From positions 1-24,901 of the forward strand of contig CAJPVJ010000454.1 of NCBI GenBank assembly GCA_905397405.1: DNA of 24,901 bases. The letters are read 5' to 3'. Made by a program: the position numbers and the translations under genes. The notes beneath the pieces are model-generated. The model ran no database searches and was not told the DNA's origin. It saw only the letters and a program-made list of their open reading frames with translations. The DNA comes from Oppiella nova (Eukaryota; Arthropoda; Arachnida; Sarcoptiformes; Oppiidae). Shown in pieces: positions 12,683 to 22,990 of the stretch. The number at the start of each line of letters is the position of its first letter. Positions within the stretch are counted from its first letter, which is position 1.

Positions 12683-12810
12683 GAACGTAATTATGCGCTA
12701 ACTTTACATAAGTTTTCACGTTTAACGGACTTTGATTGCAATTTGCAAAGTTATACAAAGTTATAAGACTCAAACTTTTTAAGCAAATAATTTTTAAGGT
12801 ATTATTTAAT
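12683..12810. other. Spacer between the two copies of the SCAP 5' duplication
   Basis: These 128 bp match neither flank as far as I can see. The right end (ATTATTTAAT) differs from the SCAP exon sequence that adjoins copy 1, so the left breakpoint at 12811 is sharp. Confidence 0.6.
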
Positions 12811-12931
12811 ACACATTGTCTTCAATGGTTTGCAGGAATTGTGACGAATTGGAGGACCAATTGGTGCGACCATTGCTTGTCGTCGACAACAGTGTCGTTG
12901 AGGACGAGGAGGAAGTCTTTCGTGAATTCAT
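12806..12931 (-). pseudogene. Truncated second copy of SCAP first-exon start (41 codons)
   Basis: In copy 2 of the duplication the SCAP ATG lies at 12929-12931 on the minus strand and the first 40 codons are identical to those of the intact gene. The duplication ends there: the frame runs one more codon (Tyr) into the spacer and stops at TAA 12806-12808. No splice donor or transmembrane segment follows. If transcribed it would give a 41-residue Ser/Thr-rich peptide, or act as an upstream open frame on a transcript that continues into the true SCAP exon. It is either a decayed partial duplicate or an assembly product; the sequence alone cannot decide. Confidence 0.75.
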
Positions 12932-13676
12932 TTATAACAAGATAATCATTGGTCTGAAACTCATTCCCAACTGTTCTTCGCGGGACTCATCACTTGTCAA
13001 AGACATTCATTAGGCCCACAATTATCACCACAAATGACCACAATTTCGCACCAATTGGTGGACACAAGACGTGCACAACATTAGGACACTTGACGTGAAT
13101 CACAAGAAATGTGTTTTGGTGTCAAAAATAGTGATTATTATTATGAATGAGAAACTAATCAAACATTTGTTGATGTTTTCAATTGTCGTGAAGTTTTTGT
13201 GATTAATATTTGGCAGTGAATATGAAAACTGCTATTTTGGTGACAAAACTATAGTTAATTACAAATATAAATGACTTTAAATGAGATGTGGTTTTGTTGA
13301 ACGCATTAAATCCTTGAGATAATGAAAATGTGATTAAAATATATGAATAAATATATTAATGATTATAACGAGAGATCAAAACTGCATTCAAATGTGAGCT
13401 GAGACTGTCAGTCAGTCAATGGATTCACTGTTTGGCCGTTTGTATGCATTTTCTATGCGATTCACTCTAGGCTTGTATGCACTCAACGTGTGTGCAATGA
13501 CTGCAACGCCTAATCAATACAACAATATTGTGGCAAACATTTCATACAAACACCACAAGCGTTGCCATCATTTGCACATCAATTATGACTCCATATTCAC
13601 TACTCATCTCAACCCCTATCAGTCCCCCTTACAGTCAATTGGCGTTGTGTTGGTATTTATTAGTAATATTAATTAT
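12811..13676 (+). repeat. Direct duplication, copy 2 (outer copy)
   Basis: This is the second copy of the segment at 11837-12682, offset by 974 bp at its left end. Compared with copy 1 it has extra TTTTGGTG (about 13115) and about 12 extra bases around 13211, two one-base losses, and about 18-20 substitutions, nearly all outside the SCAP-coding part. Homology stops after TTAATTAT at 13676. Confidence 0.95.
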
Positions 13677-13916
13677 ATTGCATTAATACGCGATTGAAAT
13701 GTATTCAAAAGTGCAAATTGCCTGAAACTAACGTTAAACGTTTCAATATGTTTCAATATTCTGAGTTTGAAAAATTCGTTTATTAAAAATTCCATAATAA
13801 ATTATGCATTACCAGTTTTGGTCTAATTTTCACACAGTATTTCAAGCAATAGTTTACTTTTTTATCAGCAAAAGTCATATATTTCCTTCACTTAATAGTT
13901 ATAAAAGCGGATATTT

Positions 13917-14091
13917 TTGTACGCATTGTCTCGACATTCACTTTCTTTTGTAATACTTTTGCAAACTTATGACAAATTAATGTGTTTTTGTTTTGTAAGA
14001 AAGTTATGAAAGTGAAATTAAAATGTTACGAATATATGCACTGCAATGGTTTATTCAAAACTAATATTTCCTTATACTCTATGATCTCTCA
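13917..14091 (+). repeat. Tandem repeat, copy A
   Basis: These 175 bp (TTGTACGCATTGTCTCGAC ... ATGATCTCTCA) recur at 14093-14263 after a single N at 14092. The copies are identical except near 14045/14220, where CAATGGTTTATT in A corresponds to TTATTATT in B. Confidence 0.95.
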
Positions 14092-14092
14092 N
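14092..14092. other. Single ambiguous base (N) at the junction of a tandem repeat
   Basis: The only N in the window lies exactly between the two copies of the 175-bp repeat. That is what one expects where two overlapping contig ends were joined without merging the overlap. Confidence 0.9.
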
Positions 14093-14263
14093 TTGTACGC
14101 ATTGTCTCGACATTCACTTTCTTTTGTAATACTTTTGCAAACTTATGACAAATTAATGTGTTTTTGTTTTGTAAGAAAGTTATGAAAGTGAAATTAAAAT
14201 GTTACGAATATATGCACTGTTATTATTCAAAACTAATATTTCCTTATACTCTATGATCTCTCA
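14093..14263 (+). repeat. Tandem repeat, copy B
   Basis: This is the second copy of 13917-14091, in direct orientation and directly after the N. It is four bases shorter than copy A because of one small indel. It may be a duplicated contig overlap and not genomic. Confidence 0.95.
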
Positions 14264-17200
14264 GTCAAAACTTATTGACTTTTATTATTAAAACTCAAAA
14301 CTTATTTTTATTTTTCAAACGATTTGAATAAAATTAATTTTATAATAGAATTATAGTATTTTATAAAGTTTATAAACAAATATCATTAGTTTTTATTATA
14401 TTTAAAAATTTTCCCATTGAAATATAATTTCAAAAGAAATTACAATAGCTTATGATATTATTATTTATTCATAAATTTAAAGAAATGATATATAATTGAA
14501 TATTTTGTCTGATTTTTTATAAAGTACCGTATACTTGAAATAAAAAATATAAATAAATTAAATGTATAAATGTTTGGTTAGTGTCTAGTAGTTGAGACGC
14601 TATGTTGAAAAATAATACTTGAATTTTAAGATAATTATATAAGAGTTGTCACACAAGTTGTCAAATATATTGATCACCGATAAGAATAAGTTGTGAATAA
14701 ATTTCAATACAAATCTATGCATTCAATTGCATTCAATTACTATAACTTTCCTCTAATCAATGCTATTTTAGGGGAAATTTTTGATTTTAATTTAGAAATA
14801 TAAAACATTATTGATAATCTATTTGGTAAGTAATTACATGTTTCCAATGACTAAACTATAGGTAACCTTCAGAATACATTAAGTTTAATGATTGAACCAA
14901 CACTGAACCTAATATTAAGACTTAGGGTTTGTTTTAAAGCTATTTTTGAACTTAAATTTCATTTGAATGCCTTTCTAATGAATCCTTATTTCAGAGCAAT
15001 GAATATCAAAATGAATGCCTTTTTTCAGTGCTATTTCACTACTTGTCCTTTGGATGGGATATCGTGTGAGGAATGAGATAAACACTACAAGAAAACAAGT
15101 AATGAAAGTTCAAAATTCCCAAATTCTCGTATTATTACTATAATGCTATACAACACACTATTATCACACAAACTAAATATTTTACTTGAGTTCAGTTATA
15201 TGAACTTCAAAACTTTTAAACAAATCTCAACAAATTTATCACATTTTGCAAAATTATATTTCATTTGAAATATTTTCAGAAGTTTGAAATATGAATTTTA
15301 ATTTTTATCTCAGCCTAATTAAATTCTATAATTAAAACTCAAAATTTTCAAGTAATATCAAGTATTTACTTTAAATTATAATTGACTTATTTCGACGTTT
15401 GATAAAATAATTATGAAAATGTTTTTGAAAAACTCAATTATAATATTCATATTGCGAGGCATTTACGAAACTATTTTTTGTAGCCAAAACATTTTTATAA
15501 TTCAATATGTTATTAGATTTTCATATTTTCTAAATATTTTTATGGTTATAATATAAGTGCCAATTAATGTTCCCATAACACACTGTATGTAATGTCATTT
15601 AGAAATCGGGAAATTTTCCAGACATTGATTTTATTAGAAAATTGTGTTTTAATGTGAAAATAATGTGAAGATTAATTGTATTTATTTAGATATTATGTAT
15701 TTATTGTAATTTAAGTGTAATGTTAACGTCAAATATTTTCTCAACTTATATCAAAAGCAATATTCTTAACAAATAATTTTCTAACTACAGTAATAGTTTG
15801 TGCAATAGTTTTTCCCAAATTATGTTATTATTGTGTCTAGTGTTTTAATGATTTGACTGATATAAACATTAAATTGATTAATTTTACTGTACTGTACATG
15901 TCTATTTGAACATTATTAAAGATTTTTCAAAGTCCCATTTGAAATGACTGAATGATATTTTTAAAAGTAAATATATAACTATAAATATATTAACTAATTA
16001 GATAAGTAGTTTATAATTTATAATATTGAAACGTTTAAATGTTTTAATTTCTTAATCCATATGTAACTCCATGTTACATCATATGTAACTTGATGTAATC
16101 CAGTATTACACCAATAAATTGTCAAGATACAATAAATTGCGTTAAAAACGTAACTTCAAGACCACTTGTTTAAACTGTTATGTCATGTCATTAATAAAAT
16201 ATTTACTTTTGAAATTTGTCTTTAATTTGTAACAATAAGAATTAGTTCTAAACACAAATGAATTGATATTTTTCAAAATATATTTAATTGACATCAAATG
16301 AAAAATATTTAAACAAATTTCATGTGCAAATAAACTTTTATAGTATGAAGTTTTGATATATTTAAGAATTTATAATTGACTGAAACGATTCTGTATAAAT
16401 GCATGCAAATGTTGAATATATAATAATACAGTATTATTAATAATAATTTATTATAAATGTATTTAAATTTTGTATTTAATGAGATTTAAAAGTAGTCTTA
16501 CATAAACCAATAATTAATCTACTTTGTTTATAGCAAATTTATAACTAAAATTAAATTAAATTTATAAAACTACAGATTCTGTTATACAGTATTAAAATTA
16601 TACTGTATTTATATTTGTATTTGAATACTGAATTCATTACATAATTTAATTGCATTTAATGAAAACTTTATTTCGCAAATTATTTAGAAATTAAATTAAG
16701 TAGCATATAATTATAAAAAGTCAATCATAACTAATGCCCAATCGAAATTCGAATTTACTTTTCAATAAAAATAACAGATAACTTACTCTCCTTTCTTAGA
16801 ACCTCGAAATAAATCACCGAACATTAACTTCCTGTTATTGAAACTTTTTAAAAAAAATCATTGACGCAAACACAGACGACAGCAAAAATCACAAATTATT
16901 AACTGAATTAGTGTTAAAGTCGACAGGGATTCACATTTTAATCACAGTATTGTACTGTACTATCTAAACAATGCTAAACATACATGTATTATTTATTGTC
17001 ATTTATTGTGTTTTTAAGATTAATAGAAATTACAATATTCAATAATAAATTATACTTGCAGGTAAATATAAATTATAAAAATATTCAATATCTAAAAATA
17101 AATACTCGTAAATATATTATTGTGGGTAAAAAATAAAATAGTTGTCAAAATATCACAAACTCCAATTATTATCATTTACACAATAGTGTTACTTTTGAAA

Positions 17201-18021
17201 ATTATCTGATTAATATTATAATATTTATAGTTTATTATATTGTATTTATACTAGTTAGATTTATATGAATATTTTGTTACGATAACTCTGTTATATTATC
17301 TACTAAATATTGTTTATAACTGTTTATTGTCTAAATTGAACTTTTAATATTTATTAATGTATGTTATCAAAATTGTTGAAATCATAAAACTGATTTGAAC
17401 AACATTAATAATTATTAGTAATAAATCATAATAAAATCAATAGCTTGACTTGTTTTGAGTACTATTTTATATACCCTTGTAGAAAGTTTCAGATTATCGT
17501 TTGCATAATTTATCAACTAGTTCATTCATACTCTTTAAACTTTATTTACAAGTTTTAAATGTTTGTTAAAATGTATATAAAGAAACAGGTCTGATTGATT
17601 GATACTTTAAAATTATAAGTAATAATATTATATTTTATGCAAACCTTGAAAGCAATGTCAAGGTTTTTAAATACAAATTATCAAATCAATAATACAGTAA
17701 TAACTGTTTGTATAACTGTTAATTTTGTATTTTATGATATGCTTGTAATTAAATAAGATGTTTTCTGTTAATTAAATTATAAATTTATTAAATTATGAAT
17801 TCAGAATTTATTTGCTTTAAGATTTCCATGAAAAGTTTGCACACATTTTTCGAAAAATTATTTTCAATTCAAGTATTTGATAAGAATTTTATAATTTAGA
17901 CATTTATATCTAATTAGACTTTAATTAAATAAGTGAAAGATTACAATTAAAATCAATTGCTGTGGATTACGAGTGTTTGAAAGAACGGTAGTTTTGAGGG
18001 CAGTTCCCAATGAAAGCCATT
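14264..18021. other. Gene desert, about 3.75 kb of AT-rich DNA
   Basis: I see no convincing gene, tRNA or long repeat on either strand. Open frames are short, biased to Asn, Lys, Ile and Phe, and match nothing I recognise. Small structures exist: a 21-bp imperfect direct repeat built on CATATGTAACT at 16059-16100, an 8-bp-stem hairpin with ATACAGTA/TACTGTAT near 16583-16608, and a 9-bp-stem hairpin AAACCTTGA/TCAAGGTTT at 17641-17666. None is long enough to call an element. Confidence 0.6.
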
Positions 18022-18402
18022 TCAATCATTACCAAAGATTAGCAAGTATTGTAGCGCCGGTAGGTTTGTACCAATTCTTTCATACAGAATGTCAGTTATC
18101 GGGCAACACGTAAGTGTTAGATGTGTGAGCAGTGGTGACCATCTTTTCGTACAATCAAATAACCCTGGTGGTGGGTAGTGCTGATTATACCCACTTCCAC
18201 CCGTCAACTCCAAACGTGTTAATCCCTTGAAATGTTGAATACAATCCATTATCTGGATATAGGAGTGGTCATCACGTAGACTCAATCTGAGAGACAGTTG
18301 TTTGAGGGATGGACACTTGAGGGACAGACACTTGTGGCCAATCTGTTTGAGTGAGTAGAGAGTCTGAATTGACTCAATGACCCAAATTGAGTCCCAATTT
18401 GA
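18022..18402 (-). pseudogene. Leucine-rich-repeat fragment, probable 3' part of an F-box/LRR gene
   Basis: This frame, read from an AG acceptor at 18403-18404, is open for 126 codons to TGA 18022-18024. It shows a run of leucine-rich repeats: CLSLKCPSLKQLSL, FKGLTRLELTGG, LLTHLTLTCCPITDILYERI and NLPALQYLLIF. Such repeats usually bind the substrate of an SCF ubiquitin ligase when they follow an F-box, and an F-box-like exon lies 220 bp upstream on the same strand. The best donor of that exon is phase 1 while this one needs phase 0, so the two do not join cleanly. The end (FGND, stop) is abrupt; a GTAATG donor just before it suggests that more exons once followed. It is either a broken gene or one whose exons I cannot complete. 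Confidence 0.55.
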
Positions 18403-18623
18403 CTAATTTTGGAATCGAGTCACTCTTAGGGTGATTGTAGTAATCATTTGTGGGGTGACATCAAAATAGTCAAACAACGAGATGTTTGAGTGACTGATTT
18501 GCGACTATAAATGTGTTAAACAGTGTTGTATTGAATTGTGAATTCACTCGAAATTCAAATTTAACTAAATTCTTGACCAATAGGTTTGGGTCAAAGACAT
18601 TAGTCATGTGTCTGACATTAATG

Positions 18624-18953
18624 TTAACCAAAATCTAATCGCTGAACATTTGGAGACTTTTTCATAATCAGTTCCATACGATTGGCATCGATCTGTTGGT
18701 TCGCCAATAACTTGCTTATGATGTGGTCATCGAGAGTGATGTCTTTGACACTCGTGTACACCAAACGCTGAAACTGTTTGGACACACCTTCGTGTCGAAA
18801 TCTCTCCTCTAATGTGTGGTACGACAGCACGACTATGACACAAGTCTGAACCAAATCTGTCCAATGAATTCTTAGCCATAAAGTGAGACATTGTTTGAAA
18901 TAAAGCGACAATTCTTTGATTAGTCTTTCAATTAAATCCAAAAATATCTTCAA
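18624..18953 (-). pseudogene. F-box-like fragment, probable 5' part of an F-box/LRR gene
   Basis: The open frame of about 109 codons includes VVLSYHTLEERFRHEGVSKQ followed by FQRLVY, which resembles the second half of an F-box (the Skp1-binding motif, typically LSYLsLEdRFRfEcVSKQFQR). It ends KKSPNVQRLDFG with a possible donor G|GTTAAC at about 18626. Upstream of the F-box block the sequence (LIKELSLYFKQCLTLWLR) does not look like the family, there is no ATG, and the open frame only begins at a TTG, so the N-terminus may be lost or frameshifted. F-box/LRR proteins recruit targets to SCF ubiquitin ligases. Assignment rests on my recognition of the motif and is moderate. Confidence 0.5.
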
Positions 18954-19111
18954 TTCTAACGGCTTTTAGTAATTAATATCTCGTGATTTGCAACTAATTT
19001 CAGTTTTTGAGTTAATATTGTTATAATTGTTTAAATATTGATTGTGATCATTTAAAAATAATTGTTCTATAGGTTTAAATATAGCCATTGAGATGTGTTT
19101 GTCAAAAGTGA

Positions 19112-19687
19112 TTTCATTTATTCTGCAATACCTGTGCTGTTGTTGTGAATCTAGCAATAAATCCAAGAAATCAAATAAAACTAAACGCAAGCAAGACAAA
19201 TCCGACAAAAGATAAGGGTTTGTCGATAGGTTTTGAATTCTCAGAGATTCCGGACAAAGATTTGGGCCAAGAGTTTAATATAACTGAATCTCCGAAGTCT
19301 CCCAATGACTATAAATCGGTAGACGAGTGTCTGTCCGCAAAAAACTACAAATTGTGTGAATTGATAGGAGAGGGAAGTTTTGACCAAGTTTTTAAAGTTG
19401 TGGACTTAAAAACCAATGAATATAAGGCCTGTAAACGCAGTAAATCAATGAGTATTAATAATGAACAAGGCAAAGAATACAGAAATGAGGTTAAAATATT
19501 TCTTAAATACTTCGGACAGCCAAACATCGTTGAAGTGTTTGAATACTTGATTATTAGACACAACGGCTTCAATGAGTGCTATATTATAATGGAGTTCGTG
19601 AACGGCCGGACAGTATTGAGCCAAATGCCAGTCAATGACAAGATTGAAGAAAAACAAATGATCCGATACCCGAGTATCTACCAATGA
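19112..19687 (+). pseudogene. Decayed protein-kinase fragment (N-lobe)
   Basis: The frame is open from 19112 to TGA 19685-19687 and lacks any ATG before the kinase homology, so an upstream exon would be needed. YKLCELIGEGSFDQVFKVVD is a glycine-rich loop; YKACKRSK carries the likely ATP-binding lysine; EYRNEVKIFLKYFGQPNIVEV gives the helix-C glutamate and the HPNIV-like block; CYIIMEFVNGRTVLSQMP is the hinge and start of the C-lobe. The frame then stops. In the next frame MIYQIL and IVHAEIFTLNI resemble the helix before, and a degraded form of, the HRDIKPDNI catalytic loop, with catalytic Asp and Lys replaced. No DFG or APE motif is found downstream. It is most likely a kinase pseudogene of the host; the codons are AT-rich like its surroundings. 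Confidence 0.65.
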
Positions 19688-19739
19688 TCTACCAGATATT
19701 AAGATAGTGCACGCTGAAATATTCACTCTAAATATCAAA

Positions 19740-20776
19740 AGGTACTTGGTATTTTTCTTTGGCGAAATTGACTTAAGTTAATTAAAGTTTCAATGGTACC
19801 CCGATACGGTTATTAAGAATAATTAGTAGTGTTATAATAGCTTACGTGTAATATAAAATTTTAGATGTTTATTTAAGCTTTTGTAGGCCTCGAGTCACAA
19901 CATATTTATTAGTCTGAGTTTAATTTCCCAACAAAGATATATTGTAATAATATTATCAACATTTATATGAGAAACACTTAACGCTTAATTATTGTTGTTA
20001 GATATATGTCATAGATATTATTTAACTTCTGAGATTAATACTTCAGAGAAAGTATATCAATATTTAAACCTTTTCTCTATTTTTAAATGGATTTATTCTG
20101 TCTTTCAATAACATTTGCCTCATATAACACTGTTTTTACACACTCATTTTTTTGGTTTAATATTCATGTTTTATTTTTATATTAAGCCTTATATTCTGGT
20201 ATTTGTTATACACGACGTCAACGGTTAGTAAACTCTTTGATAATTATAATCTACATTAAAAAAATATTTTTTAATATTAAAAATAATTAAGTTTATCTAT
20301 ATAAAATTTAATCATAATGAAAAAATATTTTAAAATTATCTATTTTTAAAAATCATGTTAATTCTGTATTTCATTTACGATAATTTATAATTATGTGACA
20401 AATTATTAAATAATAAATACAGTATATAGATTTTATCAAAGTATTGTATGTTGACAATTTTGAAAATAAATTAAAATTAAATTTATAATAGAAATAATTA
20501 TTTAAACTTGATACTTTATTTTTCGTAATATATTATATGAATAAATAAATAAATAATAAAATTTTATAATTTCAAAGCTACTTTTATTTATAGTTTTAAA
20601 CAATTTTAAATTATTTTTAAAAATTGACAATAAAACGATCGTGAACCTTGTAATCAAAATGGACTACCACAATTGTGGCATTAGAGCAGAGTTTACAATT
20701 ACTATTTATCTACCATGTCCACATATATTAGTTTAAAATTTGTTTTAACAACTACATTTATTGTAAGCATAATAAA
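19740..20776. other. AT-rich intergenic DNA
   Basis: About 1 kb with no gene that I can support. It includes a short (AAAT)n run at about 20541-20556 and, near its right end, a minus-strand AATAAA (20757-20762) 15 bases past the stop of the next gene, likely its polyadenylation signal. Confidence 0.5.
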
Positions 20777-21448
20777 TTAGGCTTGATTCTCAATTTGTCT
20801 CTTTTCTTTTTCCTCCTTGTCAAAAATATCTTTTACGATTAGCGCGGCAAAAAAAGCAGCATTAACATTCATCGTTAATGATGAGTACAGCAGGGACGTC
20901 GTGCCATGAACCGATGTAACTATCATGGTGATAATTGTGATTATCACCACAATTATTGAAAATATTGCGTAATATATCCAGACGAGTTTAATCACTTTTA
21001 ACGAGGTAATAATTCCAAATGCGTAATTGATGAAGCTAAAACATATACCAGCTAAATCCGATTTATCCTATATGTAAATGAATATTATATTTAAAAAGTT
21101 AATTATATGCTTTAAGGAGGTAACTTGTAAATTGAAACATTTAATTAAACATTGTTAATTATTTAAACAATGATATCTCAATAGCCCCTTTGATAAGTCT
21201 TAAATATTACTCACATATTTTTAAAAATATAATAATATTCTATATAGTAACACATATTTGTAAAGTAATTATTTTTTAAATTGCTAAATCTTTAAAATAT
21301 ACTTTACCATAATATCTGATATTGAACCAAGTGCCATTGCGGTAGTTACTAGACCAATTTCGCAATATAAAACAATCATGACCCTTTTTACATTTAATGT
21401 AAATATATCGGTAGTCACAATTTTGGTTTCGGGCGTTACGTTTGACAT
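20777..21448 (-). CDS. Small four-pass membrane protein of unknown family (two exons, 143 residues)
   Basis: I do not recognise the family. Exons 21308-21448 and 20777-21067 join in phase 0 across a 240-bp GT-AG intron and give 143 residues. The ATG at 21446-21448 (MSNVTPETKIVTTDI) is the only start that leaves a short polar N-terminus; the frame is open further upstream but there encodes AT-rich hydrophobic sequence. Four hydrophobic stretches are visible: VMIVLYCEIGLVTTAMALGS, LAGICFSFINYAFGIITSL, IYYAIFSIIVVIITIITMIV, and VNAAFFAALIVKDIF. The tail is charged (FDKEEKEKRQIENQA) and probably cytosolic. The layout, with both ends inside, is like MARVEL or other small tetraspan proteins, but no family signature is seen. 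AT-rich codons match the neighbouring DNA. Confidence 0.65.
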
Positions 21449-21772
21449 GGTAATTGAATTTAATTTGGCACTTATTGCACATAAAATATTAAATGATTTA
21501 ATTATTAGAATTAGTATGAGATAATACACTAATTTAATATAGCTAAAAATTTTAATTTAACATGTATTTATATGTTATGAAATATTAACCGACAAATGAG
21601 TGGGAGATCATTTTTGTCCAATACCTTAAATGTTTTATTATACTGTATTACAGTATATTAATACATATGACAATAATATCGTAAAATTATATCATTTATA
21701 ACACTTAGTGTTATAAAAGTTTACAATATTATATTTTGCAAGTATTTCATCCTAAAACAGATCATTTTAAAT
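21449..21772. other. AT-rich flank upstream of the four-pass membrane protein gene
   Basis: This should hold the promoter and 5' UTR of the minus-strand gene starting at 21448. I see no clear TATA box among the many AT-rich words, and no other gene. Confidence 0.3.
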
Positions 21773-21925
21773 ATATCTCTTAACTTTATACGATAGGCGC
21801 TCATTGGGATAGTCAATATTAATAGAAACCTGCGCTTTTCAATCATATACTACTTGCTAAAGGTATCGATATGGACTATCGATAGTTTTCCCAATGAGCG
21901 CCTATCGTTAAAAGTTAAGAGATAT
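21773..21925. mobile_element. Short terminal-inverted-repeat element (MITE-like), 153 bp
   Basis: The ends 21773-21809 and 21889-21925 are inverted repeats of 37 bp with about two mismatches (core ACGATAGGCGCTCATTGGGA and its complement). The inside contains a further small palindrome, ACTATCGATAGT-like, at about 21876-21887. The sequence has no coding capacity. If the element proper begins at CTCTTAAC, it is flanked on both sides by ATAT, which could be a target-site duplication, though in AT-rich DNA this is weak. The size and structure fit a miniature inverted-repeat element moved by a DNA transposase elsewhere. The TIR GC content stands out from the flanks. Confidence 0.65.
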
Positions 21926-22990
21926 GATATTTTTGTAATTTATGAATATTTACATACACGTTTATTATTAATGATTTTATAAATAATTTAGATCATATTT
22001 AAATAACAAAATGCGTTTATTAATATTAGTAATTCATAACATTTTAAATTGTTAATTTTTTATTTTCTTGCTTGTTATCTTTATTATTTGTTAATATTAG
22101 TAATGTTCAAATATTTGATAACCAATTATTAAATTAACTTATAATAAAAAATATTTCATTACGACTAAGCAATTAAATAATAGATTGTAAATAGGTCATA
22201 AACAATTCAAACTTTGATTTAAGTTTTATTGTCTAGCTGTTTTATATAGGGCATTTATAATTAATTGCCCATTATTGGGCATTTCGGGAATGAAATATTT
22301 TATAATTAGTTTCTTTAATAATTTTTATCAAATATAAAAAACATTAGTAATAATTACTTTTGAAAACAACAATAAAATATTAGAAACCCATAAAGTAAAG
22401 TAAAATTATTCAAATAATATTATTATTAAAATCACCTTATATATAATTAAATTTCAATCATATATTTAGCATAAATTATTAAACATTTAAAATATATTTT
22501 TATAAACAATTATTGTAATTTAATTGTTACTTATTTTAAATGCATCATATAGCGTTTTATGATTGTTGTAGGTTGACTATCAGCAATAAAATGCAATATA
22601 ATTAAATGACGTTTAAATCTGCAATATTTATTACTGTACAGATAATTTCAAATTGTTTCCATTGTCACAAGTTAAAATATTATTTTGTTTTCACTTTAAC
22701 CTAAAATGGATTATTTTTAAAATTAAATTTCTATCTATGTGAATCAAAAAGCATTGTGAATCATGTTATTTGTCAGTACAAGGAAACTGTAATCTGAAAT
22801 AATTCAATTATAGTTAATACTATATAATATAGTAAAATACTTCACTTTACAGTTTGTTATACAAATAAAAAACACGAGTTTTTTAACCTCGTGTTATATT
22901 ATTTGAATTATGGACTTTATATCATAAAATTTGTAAGAACTGATATTTATATAAACCGTGTAAAATTATAAACAAGTAAATATTTTCAAA
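21926..22990. other. AT-rich intergenic DNA upstream of the RCC1-repeat gene
   Basis: There is no gene that I can support. A perfect 8-bp-stem hairpin (AACACGAG / CTCGTGTT, nine-base loop) lies at 22871-22895. TATAAA at 22950-22955, 36 bases before the ATG at 22991, could be a TATA box only if the 5' UTR is very short. Confidence 0.4.

Noticed and set aside
12365-13697. A pair of + strand frames (MDSLFGRLYAFSMRFT...) present in both duplicate copies
   Set aside because: Most differences between copies change amino acids, and copy 2 has an indel near the start. No family is recognised, so purifying selection is not shown.
13982-14185. Open frame running through the N at 14092
   Set aside because: It crosses the likely assembly join and consists of the tandem repeat read twice.
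14888-15076. 62-codon + strand frame in the gene desert
   Set aside because: No homology, no codon signal and no splice partners; expected by chance.
18449-18460. TGTCACCCCACA on the minus strand, like the sterol regulatory element ATCACCCCAC
   Set aside because: It lies between fragments of an F-box/LRR gene and far from SCAP; one match of this length can be chance.
18966-19208. 80-codon minus-strand frame upstream of the F-box fragment
   Set aside because: It is antisense to the start of the kinase fragment and does not resemble the N-terminus of F-box proteins.
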